From: Streptomyces umbrinus
GTDB taxonomy: Bacteria; Actinomycetota; Actinomycetes; Streptomycetales; Streptomycetaceae
Assembly: GCF_030817415.1 (NCBI RefSeq)
Contig: NZ_JAUSZI010000002.1
Location: forward strand, 3,348,001 to 3,412,000
Direction of reading: 5' to 3'
Length of the DNA stretch: 64,000 nucleotides
Part shown: piece by piece, positions 1-8,120 of the stretch
Position numbering within the stretch: position 1 is the stretch's first letter
Layout: each line of letters opens with the position of its first letter
Program-made: the position numbers and the translations under genes
The notes under the pieces: generated by a model
Database searches by the model: none
Told to the model about the DNA's origin: nothing
The model's input: only the letters and a program-made list of their open reading frames with translations

Positions 1-1
1 G

Positions 2-341
2 CCGGCTTCGGCGTTCGCTTCCGCGCACGCGGTACCTGTCACGGGCCCCAAGAGCAAGGCCGAGTTCGTCACCTGTGGCGAGGCCCTGCACCCGGGCAGC
101 CCGACGGGCCCCCTGCGGACCCGTGACCGGATCCGCGTCGCGGACCACGTCCCCCAGTCGCCCGCGCGTCCGCTGCTCTGCAAGGACCCCGCGACCTACC
201 ACGACGACCCGTCGCACATCGCCGCTCCCGCGGCGCACCACCGTACGACGAGATCGTCGACAGCCCATTCCGCGGCGGCACTTCAAGTGTTCCGCTGCTG
301 AACCCGACCCCCACCGGGCACGAAGCGACTCCGACCTGACC
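2..341 (+). pseudogene. 3' end of an unidentified gene, probably frameshifted
   Basis: An open frame enters from the left edge and shows strong Streptomyces codon bias (G/C in the third position) up to about position 235. It then continues with rare codons to a TGA at 299-301. The neighbouring frame takes over the bias from position 244, where it reads YDEIVDSPFRGG, and runs to a TGA near 341. The simplest reading is one gene whose last 35 codons have been shifted by a small indel near 225-243, or a sequencing error there. The encoded tail contains a CGEALHPG stretch that I do not recognise. The first visible residues (PASAFASAHA) could be the end of a signal peptide, which is inference only. 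Confidence 0.35.
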
Positions 342-456
342 CACCCTCACACGCCACGTCCGCCGAGCGCGTCGACGTGGGGTCATGTCGCCGTACCCGC
401 ATGCGCTCCGTTTTGTACACCGACGCGCTCTGTGGCGCGCCAGGAGGAACTGACAC

Positions 457-1047
457 ATGCAGCCCCTCATCGATCACGCACGCTCCTTCCGCAAGCAGTC
501 CGAGGACCGCCCGGAGGAGTTCGCCCGTCTCGCCGAAGGCCAGTCCCCGCAGGTCCTGTTCATCACCTGCTCCGACTCCCGGGTCGTCCCGGCCCTGATC
601 ACCGGAGCCCGGCCCGGTGAACTCTTCGAACTGCGCACGGCGGGCAACATCGTCCCCCCGCACACCTCCTCGCAGCCCACCAGCGAGGCGGCCACCATCG
701 AGTACGCCGTCGAGGTGCTCGGCGTCGCGGACATCGTCGTCTGCGGCCACTCCCACTGCGGTGCCGTCGGCGCGCTGGTACGCGGCGACGACCTGACCGC
801 CGTACCCGCCGTACGCGACTGGCTCGCGCACTCGACTCCCCGACCCGAAGGCGCCGTCGAGGACCCGACCGTCACCGAGGCCGTGCAGAGCCACATACTC
901 ACCCAGCTCCTGCGACTGCGCTCCTACCCGTGCGTGGCACGGCGTCTGACGAGTGGTCAACTCCGGCTGCACGGCTGGTTCTACGAGGTGCACACCGGCT
1001 CCGTCCTGGCGCACGACGTGCACGCCGACTCCTTCGAGGAGCTGTGA
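457..1047 (+). CDS. beta-class carbonic anhydrase
   Basis: This 196-residue enzyme interconverts CO2 and bicarbonate in the cytoplasm. The beta-class zinc site is complete: CSDSR at residues 38-42 supplies Cys38 and Asp40, and CGHSHCG at 96-102 supplies His98 and Cys101. Length is normal for the family. The ATG at 457 follows an AGGAGGAA ribosome site at a good distance. The stop codon lies just before the start of the SulP transporter gene, so the two are almost certainly cotranscribed. Carbonic anhydrase next to a SulP carrier is a recurring bacterial pair, and the likely joint role is bicarbonate supply or pH balance. Confidence 0.93.
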   Translation: MQPLIDHARSFRKQSEDRPEEFARLAEGQSPQVLFITCSDSRVVPALITGARPGELFELRTAGNIVPPHTSSQPTSEAATIEYAVEVLGVADIVVCGHSHCGAVGALVRGDDLTAVPAVRDWLAHSTPRPEGAVEDPTVTEAVQSHILTQLLRLRSYPCVARRLTSGQLRLHGWFYEVHTGSVLAHDVHADSFEEL

Positions 1048-1055
1048 GCAACGCG

Positions 1056-2549
1056 ATGGACACCCCCACAAGCAACCGAATGAGCACAAGCAACCGAATG
1101 AAGTTCCCTCATCTGCGGCAGGACTTCGCCGCCTCGCTCGTCGTCTTCCTCGTCGCCCTGCCGTTGTGCGTGGGCGTGGCGGTGGCGTCGGGCGTGCCCG
1201 CCGAAGTCGGCCTGGTCACCGGCATCGTGGGCGGCCTGGTCACCGGTCTGCTGCCCGGCAGCAGCCTGCAGGTCTCGGGTCCGGCCGCGGGTCTGACCGT
1301 GCTGGTCTTCGAGGCGGTGCAGGAGTACGGACTGCCCGTGCTCGGAGTCATCGTGCTGGCCACGGGTCTGATCCAAGTCGCCATGGGCGCCCTGAAGTTG
1401 GGGCGCTACTTCCGGGCCATCTCGGTGGCCGTCGTCGAGGGCATGCTGGCCGGGATCGGGCTCGTCCTGATCGCCGGGCAGCTCTACTCGGTGGCGGGCG
1501 CACAGGCACCCTCCTCGGGTCTGGGCAAGCTGGCCGGACTGCCGGGACTGATCGCCGACTCCGCCGGGTCCACCGAGGCACTGGCCTCGTTCGGACTCGG
1601 GGCCGGCACCATCGCCGTACTGGTGCTGTGGAAGCACCTGCCGAAGAAGGTGCGTACGGTGCCGGGGGCGCTCGGCGCGGTCGCGCTGGCCACGCTCGTG
1701 ACACTGGCGTTCAGCCTGCCCGTGGCGACCGTCGAGGTGAAGGGCCTGCTCGACTCGATCCAGCTGCCGGGCTTCGAGACCGTCGGCGAGCTGGCGAGTC
1801 TCGGCGTGCTCGGCACGGTGGTGGCCTTCGTGCTGATCGCCTCGGCGGAGTCGCTGTTCAGCGCCGCCGCCGTGGACCGGCTGCACGACGGACCGCGTAC
1901 CGAGTACGACAAGGAACTGATGGCGCAGGGCGCGGGCAACACGGTCTGCGGGCTGCTCGGCGCGCTGCCGATGACCGCGGTCATCGTGCGCAGCGCGGCG
2001 AACGTGCAGGCGGGCGCGCGGACGAAGGCGTCCCGGGTCATGCACGGTGTGTGGCTGCTGCTGTTCGCGGCGCTGCTGCCCGCCGTGCTCGCCTACATTC
2101 CGCTGCCGGCCCTCGCGGGCATCCTGGTGCACGCGGGCTGGAAGCTGATTCCGCTGCGCGGGATCGTGTCGCTGTGGCGCGAGCACCGGGGTGAGGCGCT
2201 GATCCTGATCGTCACGGCCGTGTCGATCGTCGCGATCAGCATGTTCGAGGGTGTCCTGATCGGGCTCGCCCTCGCGGTCGCCAAGACGGCCTGGGAAGCC
2301 TCGCACCTCAAGCTGGAGGTCATCGACAAGGGAGCGGGCCCCGTGCAGGCCTACCTGTCCGGCAACGCCACCTTCCTGCGGCTGCCGAAGATCCTCGACA
2401 ACCTGGAGGCACTGCCCCAGGACCGGCCGGTCGAGCTGGACCTGTCGGGGCTGCACCACCTGGACCACGCGTGCCGGACGGCCCTGGAGAACTGGGCCGA
2501 GCGGCACAGCGCGACGGGCACGGAGCCGGTGAAGGTCACCACGCCGTAG
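1056..2549 (+). CDS. SulP-family anion (probably bicarbonate) transporter
   Basis: This is a membrane transporter of about 497 residues. The N-terminal membrane block opens with DFAASLVVFLVALPLC, which is the SulP signature region, and about 10-12 hydrophobic segments follow. A short, incomplete STAS-like tail with a LDLSGLHHLDHAC stretch closes the protein. The partner carbonic anhydrase immediately upstream suggests bicarbonate rather than sulfate as substrate (inference). The start is uncertain. GAGGAG at 1036-1041 is best placed for the ATG at 1056, but in-frame ATGs also occur at 1080 and 1098 because an 18-bp unit is duplicated there. The last ATG would give the N-terminus most typical of the family. 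Confidence 0.88.
   Translation: MDTPTSNRMSTSNRMKFPHLRQDFAASLVVFLVALPLCVGVAVASGVPAEVGLVTGIVGGLVTGLLPGSSLQVSGPAAGLTVLVFEAVQEYGLPVLGVIVLATGLIQVAMGALKLGRYFRAISVAVVEGMLAGIGLVLIAGQLYSVAGAQAPSSGLGKLAGLPGLIADSAGSTEALASFGLGAGTIAVLVLWKHLPKKVRTVPGALGAVALATLVTLAFSLPVATVEVKGLLDSIQLPGFETVGELASLGVLGTVVAFVLIASAESLFSAAAVDRLHDGPRTEYDKELMAQGAGNTVCGLLGALPMTAVIVRSAANVQAGARTKASRVMHGVWLLLFAALLPAVLAYIPLPALAGILVHAGWKLIPLRGIVSLWREHRGEALILIVTAVSIVAISMFEGVLIGLALAVAKTAWEASHLKLEVIDKGAGPVQAYLSGNATFLRLPKILDNLEALPQDRPVELDLSGLHHLDHACRTALENWAERHSATGTEPVKVTTP
1068..1101 (+). repeat. 18-bp tandem duplication in the SulP start region
   Basis: ACAAGCAACCGAATGA occurs at 1068-1083 and again at 1086-1101 with an 18-nt period, so it is in frame with the transporter. 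It duplicates six codons including an ATG (TSNRM repeated), giving the gene two equivalent internal start codons. Confidence 0.9.
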
Positions 2550-2567
2550 ACCCCCCGTGAGCAGGCA

Positions 2568-2605
2568 GGAACGGCCCGGGGCTCGACAGAGCCCCGGGCC
2601 GTTCC
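2568..2605 (+). terminator. strong hairpin terminator after the SulP gene
   Basis: A perfect 17-bp inverted repeat (2568-2584 with 2589-2605) encloses a 4-nt loop (GACA), 18 nt after the transporter stop codon. There is no long T tract, as is usual in Streptomyces. It closes the carbonic anhydrase-SulP operon. Confidence 0.8.
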
Positions 2606-2688
2606 GTTGCCGGAACCCGGGCGTATCGTTGAATTAGCCACATAAGCGGCGGCTCGATCGGCACAAGGTGCGGAGGGCAGGGGTCGTC

Positions 2689-3558
2689 ATGGTCGAGGAA
2701 CTCCTGGTCGCGGCGGCGACGGTCGCGTCCGTCGGAGTCGTGTACGTCGCGGCGGCGGCACGGATCGTGAAGCAGTACGAACGCGGAGTGGTCCTGCGGC
2801 TCGGGCGGCTGCGCGGAGAGCCGCGCACTCCGGGGTTCACGATGGTGGTCCCCGCGGTCGACCGGCTGCACAAGGTGAACATGCAGATCGTGACGATGCC
2901 CGTGCCCGCGCAGGAGGGCATCACCCGGGACAACGTCACGGTGCGCGTGGACGCGGTCGTCTACTTCAAGGTGGTCGACGCGGCGCACGCGATCATCAGG
3001 GTCGAGGACTACCGCTTCGCGGTCTCGCAGATGGCGCAGACGTCACTGCGCTCGATCATCGGCAAGAGCGATCTCGACGACCTCCTGTCGAACCGCGAGA
3101 AGCTCAACCAGGGCCTGGAGCTGATGATCGACAGCCCGGCGGTGGACTGGGGCGTGTCCATCGACCGCGTCGAGATCAAGGACGTGTCGCTGCCGGAGAC
3201 GATGAAACGGTCCATGGCCCGGCAGGCCGAGGCCGACCGTGAACGCCGGGCGCGGATCATCAACGCCGACGCGGAACTCCAGGCGTCGAAGAAGCTGGCG
3301 GAGGCCGCCGGAGTGATGTCCGAGCAGCCCGCCGCGCTCCAACTCCGGCTGCTGCAGACCGTGGTGGCGGTCGCCGCCGAGAAGAACTCGACGCTCGTGC
3401 TGCCCTTCCCGGTGGAGCTGCTGCGGTTCCTGGAGCGGGCACAGCAACCGAACGAGGCGCACGGGACGGACGTTCCGCAGGTGGCGTCGGCACCCGACGA
3501 ACCAACTGAGGGCCGGGGCCCAACTCCCCCGCCATCCGGGTCATCTGACGCTGCGTGA
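2689..3558 (+). CDS. SPFH/band-7 (slipin-type) membrane protein
   Basis: The protein has 289 residues. A single N-terminal hydrophobic segment of about 20 residues is followed by the band-7 domain, recognisable by KQYERGVVLRLGR, the PGFTMVVP stretch and the ARQAEADRERRARIINA helix that ends prohibitin-like domains. The C-terminal 40 residues are Pro/Gly/Ser rich and probably disordered. Slipins form membrane scaffolds; the partner is often an NfeD protein, which is not next to it here. The ATG at 2689 follows GGAGGG and GGCAGGGG. A GTG at 2668 would add seven residues but has no ribosome site. Confidence 0.87.
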   Translation: MVEELLVAAATVASVGVVYVAAAARIVKQYERGVVLRLGRLRGEPRTPGFTMVVPAVDRLHKVNMQIVTMPVPAQEGITRDNVTVRVDAVVYFKVVDAAHAIIRVEDYRFAVSQMAQTSLRSIIGKSDLDDLLSNREKLNQGLELMIDSPAVDWGVSIDRVEIKDVSLPETMKRSMARQAEADRERRARIINADAELQASKKLAEAAGVMSEQPAALQLRLLQTVVAVAAEKNSTLVLPFPVELLRFLERAQQPNEAHGTDVPQVASAPDEPTEGRGPTPPPSGSSDAA

Positions 3559-3653
3559 GAACGCCACGCTACGCGCGTGGTTCACGTGTCCGGTGCTGCG
3601 TGATACACACAGGCGGGTCACGTTCTCCTGTCCGCCAACAGGAAGGTTGCCCC

Positions 3654-5036
3654 ATGTCCGCAACACGACGCGAGGTGCTCGCCCGCTCCGGTGCCCTGGG
3701 AGTGGGCATCGCGTTCACGGGAGCCATGTCGGAGCTCTTCACCGGCACGGCCACCGCCCTGGGCCACACCGGATACGGCCCCCTGGTCCCCGACCCGGAC
3801 GGCCTGCTGGACCTGCCCGAAGGCTTCCGCTACCGGGTGCTCTCCCGCGAGGGCGACCAACTGCGCTCCGGCGAGGGCCGAGTGCCGAGCAACCACGACG
3901 GCATGGCCGCGTTCGCCGGGCGGTCCGGCTCCGGCGACAGACACGGCCGGGTCGTCCACCTGGTCCGCAACCACGAGAACCGCAACACCGGCCGTATCCC
4001 GGTCCCGACGATCGAGGGCCTCACCTACGACCCGATGGGCAAGGGCGGCTGTACGTCGCTGACGGTCGACTCGCGTGGGAACGTGCTCGACGAGCGGGTC
4101 GCGATCGCCGGTACGGCGGTCAACTGCGCGGGCGGGCCCACCCCTTGGGGCACGTGGCTCACCTGCGAGGAGACCGAGGACAAGGCCGGCACGAACGGCT
4201 ACACCAAGGACCACGGCTTCATCTTCGAGGTCGACCCGGCGCATCCGCACCGCACGGGCGCGGTGCCCCTCACCGCGATGGGCCGCTTCCAGCACGAGGC
4301 GATCGCCGTCGACCCGAAGCGCGGCATCGTCTACGAGACCGAGGACGCCTTCGAGAGGCCCTTCGGTCTCTTCTACCGCTTCCTGCCCAACAAGCCCGAG
4401 GGCGGCCGCGGTTCGCTCCGCGCGGGCGGCCGGCTCCAGGCGATGCGCGTGCCGGGCGTACCGGACCTCTCCTCGATCCAGGAGACGGGCGCGAGCTTCG
4501 ACCGTGTCGAGTGGGTGGATGTCCCGGACCCGCTCGCCGCCCAAACCGCCATCCGCTTCCAGGACTTCGGCCCCAAGGGCATCACCCATGCCCAGAAACT
4601 GGAGGGCTGCTACTGGGGCGGCAAGTCCGTCTACTTCGTCTCGTCCTTCGCGCACAGCAGCCAGGGTTCGGCCGCCGACCACTTCGGCCAGATCTGGCGG
4701 TACGACCCCGACGCCCGCCGGCTCACCCTGGTGATCGTCTTCGGACCCGACACCGACGTACAGCTGCCCGGCGAGTCCCCCGACAACATCTGCCTCGCCC
4801 CCAGCGGCGGCCTGATGGTCTGCGAGGACGGCGGGGGCGTACAGCACGTGTACGGCGTGACGCGGCGCGGCGAGGTGTACGCGATGGCCCGCAACCGGCA
4901 GAACATCGGCACGCCGGAGGAGCCCGAGTGGGGCGAGTTCGCGGGCGTCACCTTCTCGCCCGACGGCAGAACGATGTACGTGAACTGCTACACCCCCGGG
5001 ACGACGTTCGCGGTGACGGGACCCTGGCGGAGGTAA
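3654..5036 (+). CDS. DUF839 / PhoX-like secreted protein
   Basis: The protein has 460 residues. The N-terminus begins MSATRREVLARSGALG and continues into a hydrophobic stretch ending near TALG, which resembles a Tat signal peptide built on a twin arginine at residues 5-6. The mature part carries beta-propeller features of the DUF839/PhoX family: VRNHENRN, GGPTPWGTWLTCEET, FQHEAIAVDPKRG, and ESPDNICLAPSGGLMVCEDG near the end. PhoX proteins are calcium/iron alkaline phosphatases, but many DUF839 members are untested, so phosphatase activity is not claimed. Start choice: AGGAAGG sits 7 nt before the ATG. Confidence 0.85.
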   Translation: MSATRREVLARSGALGVGIAFTGAMSELFTGTATALGHTGYGPLVPDPDGLLDLPEGFRYRVLSREGDQLRSGEGRVPSNHDGMAAFAGRSGSGDRHGRVVHLVRNHENRNTGRIPVPTIEGLTYDPMGKGGCTSLTVDSRGNVLDERVAIAGTAVNCAGGPTPWGTWLTCEETEDKAGTNGYTKDHGFIFEVDPAHPHRTGAVPLTAMGRFQHEAIAVDPKRGIVYETEDAFERPFGLFYRFLPNKPEGGRGSLRAGGRLQAMRVPGVPDLSSIQETGASFDRVEWVDVPDPLAAQTAIRFQDFGPKGITHAQKLEGCYWGGKSVYFVSSFAHSSQGSAADHFGQIWRYDPDARRLTLVIVFGPDTDVQLPGESPDNICLAPSGGLMVCEDGGGVQHVYGVTRRGEVYAMARNRQNIGTPEEPEWGEFAGVTFSPDGRTMYVNCYTPGTTFAVTGPWRR

Positions 5037-5072
5037 TTCCGCGCTCGCCGGGCAGGAGCCTCGGCCGAGGGG

Positions 5073-5105
5073 AGGGGTGGGACGCTGACAACGGGTCCCA
5101 CCCCT
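5073..5105 (+). terminator. hairpin terminator after the PhoX-like gene
   Basis: An 11-bp perfect inverted repeat (5073-5083 with 5095-5105, AGGGGTGGGAC and its complement) has an 11-nt loop and lies 36 nt beyond the stop codon. Confidence 0.65.
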
Positions 5106-5226
5106 GCGGGTCCGGCTCCGGATTCATCACCGCCACCGCTGAAAGCGATCGGATTCTCTTGTTGGACGGCTAAAAGGTCACGGTGGAGGCTGGGGCGTAC
5201 CGAATGAATCCCCAGGAGGAACCTCC

Positions 5227-6087
5227 ATGCAGACACGCACCGTCGGTGACGTCCAGGTCGGAGCGATCGGTCTGGGCGGTATGCCGATGTCCATCGAGGG
5301 ACGCCCCGACGAGCAGCGTTCGGTCGCGACCGTCCACGCCGCGCTGGAGGCCGGCGTCACGCTGATCGACACCGCGGACGCCTACCACCGGGACGCCGAC
5401 GAGGTCGGTCACAACGAGTCCCTGATCGCCCGCGCGGTGGCCGAGTACGGCGGCGACACCTCGGACGTGCTGATCGCGACGAAGGGCGGTCATCTGCGCC
5501 CGGGCGACGGCTCGTGGACGCTGAACGGCTCGCCGGAGTACCTGAAGAAGGCCTGCGACGCGTCGCTGGAACGGCTCGGGGTCGAGGCCATCGGGCTCTA
5601 CCAGTTCCACCGGCCCGACCCGCGCGTCCCCTACGAGGAGTCGGTCGGGGCGATCCGCGATCTGCTCGACGCGGGCAAGATCCGCTTCGCGGGCATCTCC
5701 AACGCCAGTCCCGACCGGATCCGGCTGGCCAACGAGATCCTCGGCGGCCGGCTGGTGAGCGTGCAGAACCAGTTCTCACCCTCCTTCCGTGCCAGCGAGC
5801 CCGAGTTGGAGCTCTGCGCGGAACTCGGCATCGCGTTCCTGCCGTGGAGCCCGCTGGGCGGCATCTCGAACGCCGGCGAGCTGGGTTCGCGGTACGCCGC
5901 GTTCGCGGACGTGGCCCGGACCCACGGCGTGAGCCCCCAGCAGGTCTGCCTGGCCTGGATGCTCGCGAAGGCACCGGTGGTGATCCCGATCCCGGGCTCC
6001 TCCCGCCCCGAAACCATCCGCGACTCGGTGGCTGCTGCGGAACTGAAGTTGTCCGCGGAGGAACAGGCACGCCTGGACGCGGCGTGA
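5227..6087 (+). CDS. aldo/keto reductase
   Basis: This 286-residue NADPH-dependent oxidoreductase has a TIM-barrel fold. The catalytic tetrad of the family is visible: Asp48 and Tyr53 in LIDTADAY, Lys86 in IATKGG and His128 in LYQFHRPDP. The late IPGSSRPE stretch at the cofactor 2'-phosphate site is also typical. The substrate cannot be deduced. The ATG at 5227 follows AGGAGGAACCTCC. It lies alone between a terminator and a small zinc-ribbon gene, so it is probably monocistronic. Confidence 0.9.
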   Translation: MQTRTVGDVQVGAIGLGGMPMSIEGRPDEQRSVATVHAALEAGVTLIDTADAYHRDADEVGHNESLIARAVAEYGGDTSDVLIATKGGHLRPGDGSWTLNGSPEYLKKACDASLERLGVEAIGLYQFHRPDPRVPYEESVGAIRDLLDAGKIRFAGISNASPDRIRLANEILGGRLVSVQNQFSPSFRASEPELELCAELGIAFLPWSPLGGISNAGELGSRYAAFADVARTHGVSPQQVCLAWMLAKAPVVIPIPGSSRPETIRDSVAAAELKLSAEEQARLDAA

Positions 6088-6112
6088 CGGGGCCCGACCT
6101 ACCCTGGGACCA

Positions 6113-6364
6113 ATGAGCAACGATTACGACTCCGAGCACCCCGCGCCCCTTCAGGGGCGCGGGGCTGTGACATCATGCGGCTCCGCCGCGGGGCGCGACC
6201 AGCCCACGACGGCCGACACGTCACCCACCGGCCTCCCCCCGGAGGGCTTCGCCGAGTGCGTCCTCTGCCAGAAGCCCACCGAGTACCCGGAGTCGCACAG
6301 GGGCATCACCCTGTGCCCCGTCTGCGAGTGGCAGGAGGCACAGCGCACGGCCTGCTCCGGATGA
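6113..6364 (+). CDS. small zinc-ribbon protein interrupted by a repeat element
   Basis: The protein has 83 residues. The C-terminal half (GLPPEGFAECVLCQ onwards) holds two CxxC pairs, ECVLC and LCPVC, which should bind one zinc ion; function unknown. The N-terminal half is odd: residues from about 9 to 31 are encoded by a dispersed GC-rich palindromic repeat (6139-6210) that happens to keep the frame open. I infer that the repeat was inserted near the 5' end and lengthened an originally shorter protein. The ATG at 6113 has no clear Shine-Dalgarno; the preceding gene ends 25 nt upstream. Confidence 0.6.
   Translation: MSNDYDSEHPAPLQGRGAVTSCGSAAGRDQPTTADTSPTGLPPEGFAECVLCQKPTEYPESHRGITLCPVCEWQEAQRTACSG
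6139..6210 (+). repeat. GC-rich palindromic repeat (long form) inside a gene
   Basis: There are two hairpins. The first is a 12-bp stem, CCCCGCGCCCCT (6139-6150) with its complement at 6153-6164. The second, GCGGC-TCC-GCCGC, is at 6177-6189. They are followed by GGGCGCGACCAGCCC, the tail shared with the other copies in this window. It lies entirely within the zinc-ribbon reading frame. Confidence 0.85.
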
Positions 6365-6387
6365 GGCCGAGCGATCCGGCCGGTTGA

Positions 6388-7101
6388 TCAACCCCGGCGG
6401 GCGGTGAGCGCGCAAGCCACCGCGACGGCCGCCGCTGCCATCGCCCCGGCGACGAACAGCGGCAGCACCGGCGCCGGTACGACCCCCGCCTGCGACCCCG
6501 TCACCAGGTCGGTGACCGCCACGCGGGCCGGTGACCCCGTCACCACCAGCGCCAGCACCGCCGCGAGCAGCATCGCCGGGACCGCCCGGCCGGTCGACCG
6601 CAGCAGCGGCCGGGTCGTGAGCGCTCCGACCGCCGTGCCGAGCAGGGCGCAGGCGAGCGCGGCGAGCAGCCCGGCGCCGCCCGCCGGTACGACGGGCACC
6701 GGCGTCCGGTGGTCGGTGCTCGCCGGATCGCTGACCACGGTCACGACCACCGTCGCCACCACCCCGAGCAGCGCCGCCGCCCCGAACGCGACGAGCAGAC
6801 AGGCGAGATGCGCCCGCGCGGGCCCGGCCGCCGCACCCACACAACTCCGGGCGGCGGGCGGCTCGTTGGTGGCACAGATGCGTACGAGCCAGGCCGCGAC
6901 GGGGAGCACCGCGGCAGCCGCGTAACCGAGCGAGTCCAGCACCGGCTGGCCCGTCTGGACGCCGATCCCCAGAACGGCCGCGTACAGGATGACCGGCGGC
7001 AGCCAGCGCTGGGAGCGCAGCAGGAGCGCGGCTGATTGCGGAGGAGCGCGATCATGAGCGGACCTCGGCGTCGACATCTGCACCGGCGTCGGCGTCGGCA
7101 T
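6388..7101 (-). CDS. membrane protein, probable ABC transporter permease partner
   Basis: This hydrophobic protein of about 237 residues has roughly six membrane segments of Ala/Val/Leu-rich sequence and no recognisable motif. Its start lies within the end of the ATPase gene transcribed just ahead of it (overlap of about 25-50 nt depending on the start), which indicates translational coupling. I infer that the two form a small ABC exporter. The first ATG is at 7101, a TTG precedes it at 7104, and another ATG lies at 7077. None has a good ribosome site, as expected for a coupled gene. Confidence 0.7.
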   Translation of the reverse strand: MPTPTPVQMSTPRSAHDRAPPQSAALLLRSQRWLPPVILYAAVLGIGVQTGQPVLDSLGYAAAAVLPVAAWLVRICATNEPPAARSCVGAAAGPARAHLACLLVAFGAAALLGVVATVVVTVVSDPASTDHRTPVPVVPAGGAGLLAALACALLGTAVGALTTRPLLRSTGRAVPAMLLAAVLALVVTGSPARVAVTDLVTGSQAGVVPAPVLPLFVAGAMAAAAVAVACALTARRG

Positions 7102-8023
7102 CAACAGCCGCTGCGGCAGGGGCTCGTGGCAGTACGCCGGCCACGGAAGTCCCCTCCCCCACGCTCACCACATGCCACGGCGGGCGGGCCGTCAGCAGGG
7201 TCCTGAGCAGGGTGTCCGAATGCGTCGCGGGGACGGCGAGGCGGAGCCTTCCGGGCACGGGCGCGGGCACGGGCGCGGGCACGGGGCCGGGCTCCTCGAT
7301 GGAGACGGCCAGGCGCGTCGCCTCGGCGGGCGGCTCGGCGCCCGGCGGCCCCTCGACCTCGACAACCACGTACGACTCCTCCGCCGGCACCGAACTGCCC
7401 GTCACCGTACGGACGTTGCCGTCCACGACCGCGTACGTGAAGTCCGGTGCCCCCGCCAGCCGTCGCGGGTCGTGGTCGACGAACACCACCGTGCCGCCCG
7501 CGGCCCTGCGTTCCAGCACCGCCCGCTCCAGTTCCGTACGGGCGGCCGTGTCGAGGCCGGTCCAGGCCTCGTCGAGGACGAGCAGTTCCGGTTCGGCGAG
7601 CAGTGCCTGGGCGACCGCGACCTTCTGGCTGCTGCCCTTGGAGAGTTCCGGCATCGGCGTACGGGCATACTCGGCGGCGCCCAGGCGTTCCAGCCACTCG
7701 ACGGCGGCCCCGGCGGCCTCCCCGCGGGACAGGCCGTGGACGCTGCCGAGGTGGATCAGATAGCCGGCCGCGGTGAACGGGAGGGCGGCCGGGAAGCGTT
7801 CGGGAACGTACGCGGTGCGGGGGCGGCCCGTGATGCGGCCCTCGGTGGGCGCGTCGATCCCGGCGAGCAGGCGCAACAGGGTCGACTTGCCGGTGCCGTT
7901 GGCGCCCTCGATCCGCGTCAGGGTGCCCGGGGCCAGCGTGAGGTCGACGCCGCGCAGCACCCATGGGGCGCCGCCGAGACCGTACCGCCGCCCGACGCCC
8001 TCCAGCAGCAACGCGCGATTCAT
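7052..8023 (-). CDS. ABC transporter ATP-binding protein
   Basis: The protein has 323 residues. The ATPase domain occupies the first 210: Walker A GANGTGKST, the signature region LSKGSSQKVAVAQAL (LSKGS instead of LSGGQ), and Walker B LLVLDEAWTGLD, followed by FVDHDPRRL as the switch histidine. The remaining C-terminal 110 residues are Pro/Ala/Val rich with Asp/Ala repeats near the end and are not part of the usual domain. The start at 8023 was preferred because a purine-rich GGATGGGG lies upstream. Substrate unknown; it pairs with the downstream membrane protein. Confidence 0.85.
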   Translation of the reverse strand: MNRALLLEGVGRRYGLGGAPWVLRGVDLTLAPGTLTRIEGANGTGKSTLLRLLAGIDAPTEGRITGRPRTAYVPERFPAALPFTAAGYLIHLGSVHGLSRGEAAGAAVEWLERLGAAEYARTPMPELSKGSSQKVAVAQALLAEPELLVLDEAWTGLDTAARTELERAVLERRAAGGTVVFVDHDPRRLAGAPDFTYAVVDGNVRTVTGSSVPAEESYVVVEVEGPPGAEPPAEATRLAVSIEEPGPVPAPVPAPVPGRLRLAVPATHSDTLLRTLLTARPPWHVVSVGEGTSVAGVLPRAPAAAAVDADADAGADVDAEVRS

Positions 8024-8120
8024 GCGCCCCATCCTCGCGCGGACGTTCGCGTGGGCCCAGAGGAACTGGTCAGAGGAACTGGTCGAAGGAACCGATCTTC
8101 CGCCTGGCAGACTGGAGAGC

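Noticed and set aside
981..2507. 508-codon minus-strand frame
   Set aside because: It is antisense to the SulP transporter, and its Gln/Arg/His-rich composition is typical of shadow frames.
7773..8120. Upstream extension of the peptidyl-tRNA-hydrolase-like gene
   Set aside because: It overlaps the divergent ATPase gene in antisense and has no family similarity. The GTG at 8121 gives a sensible protein.
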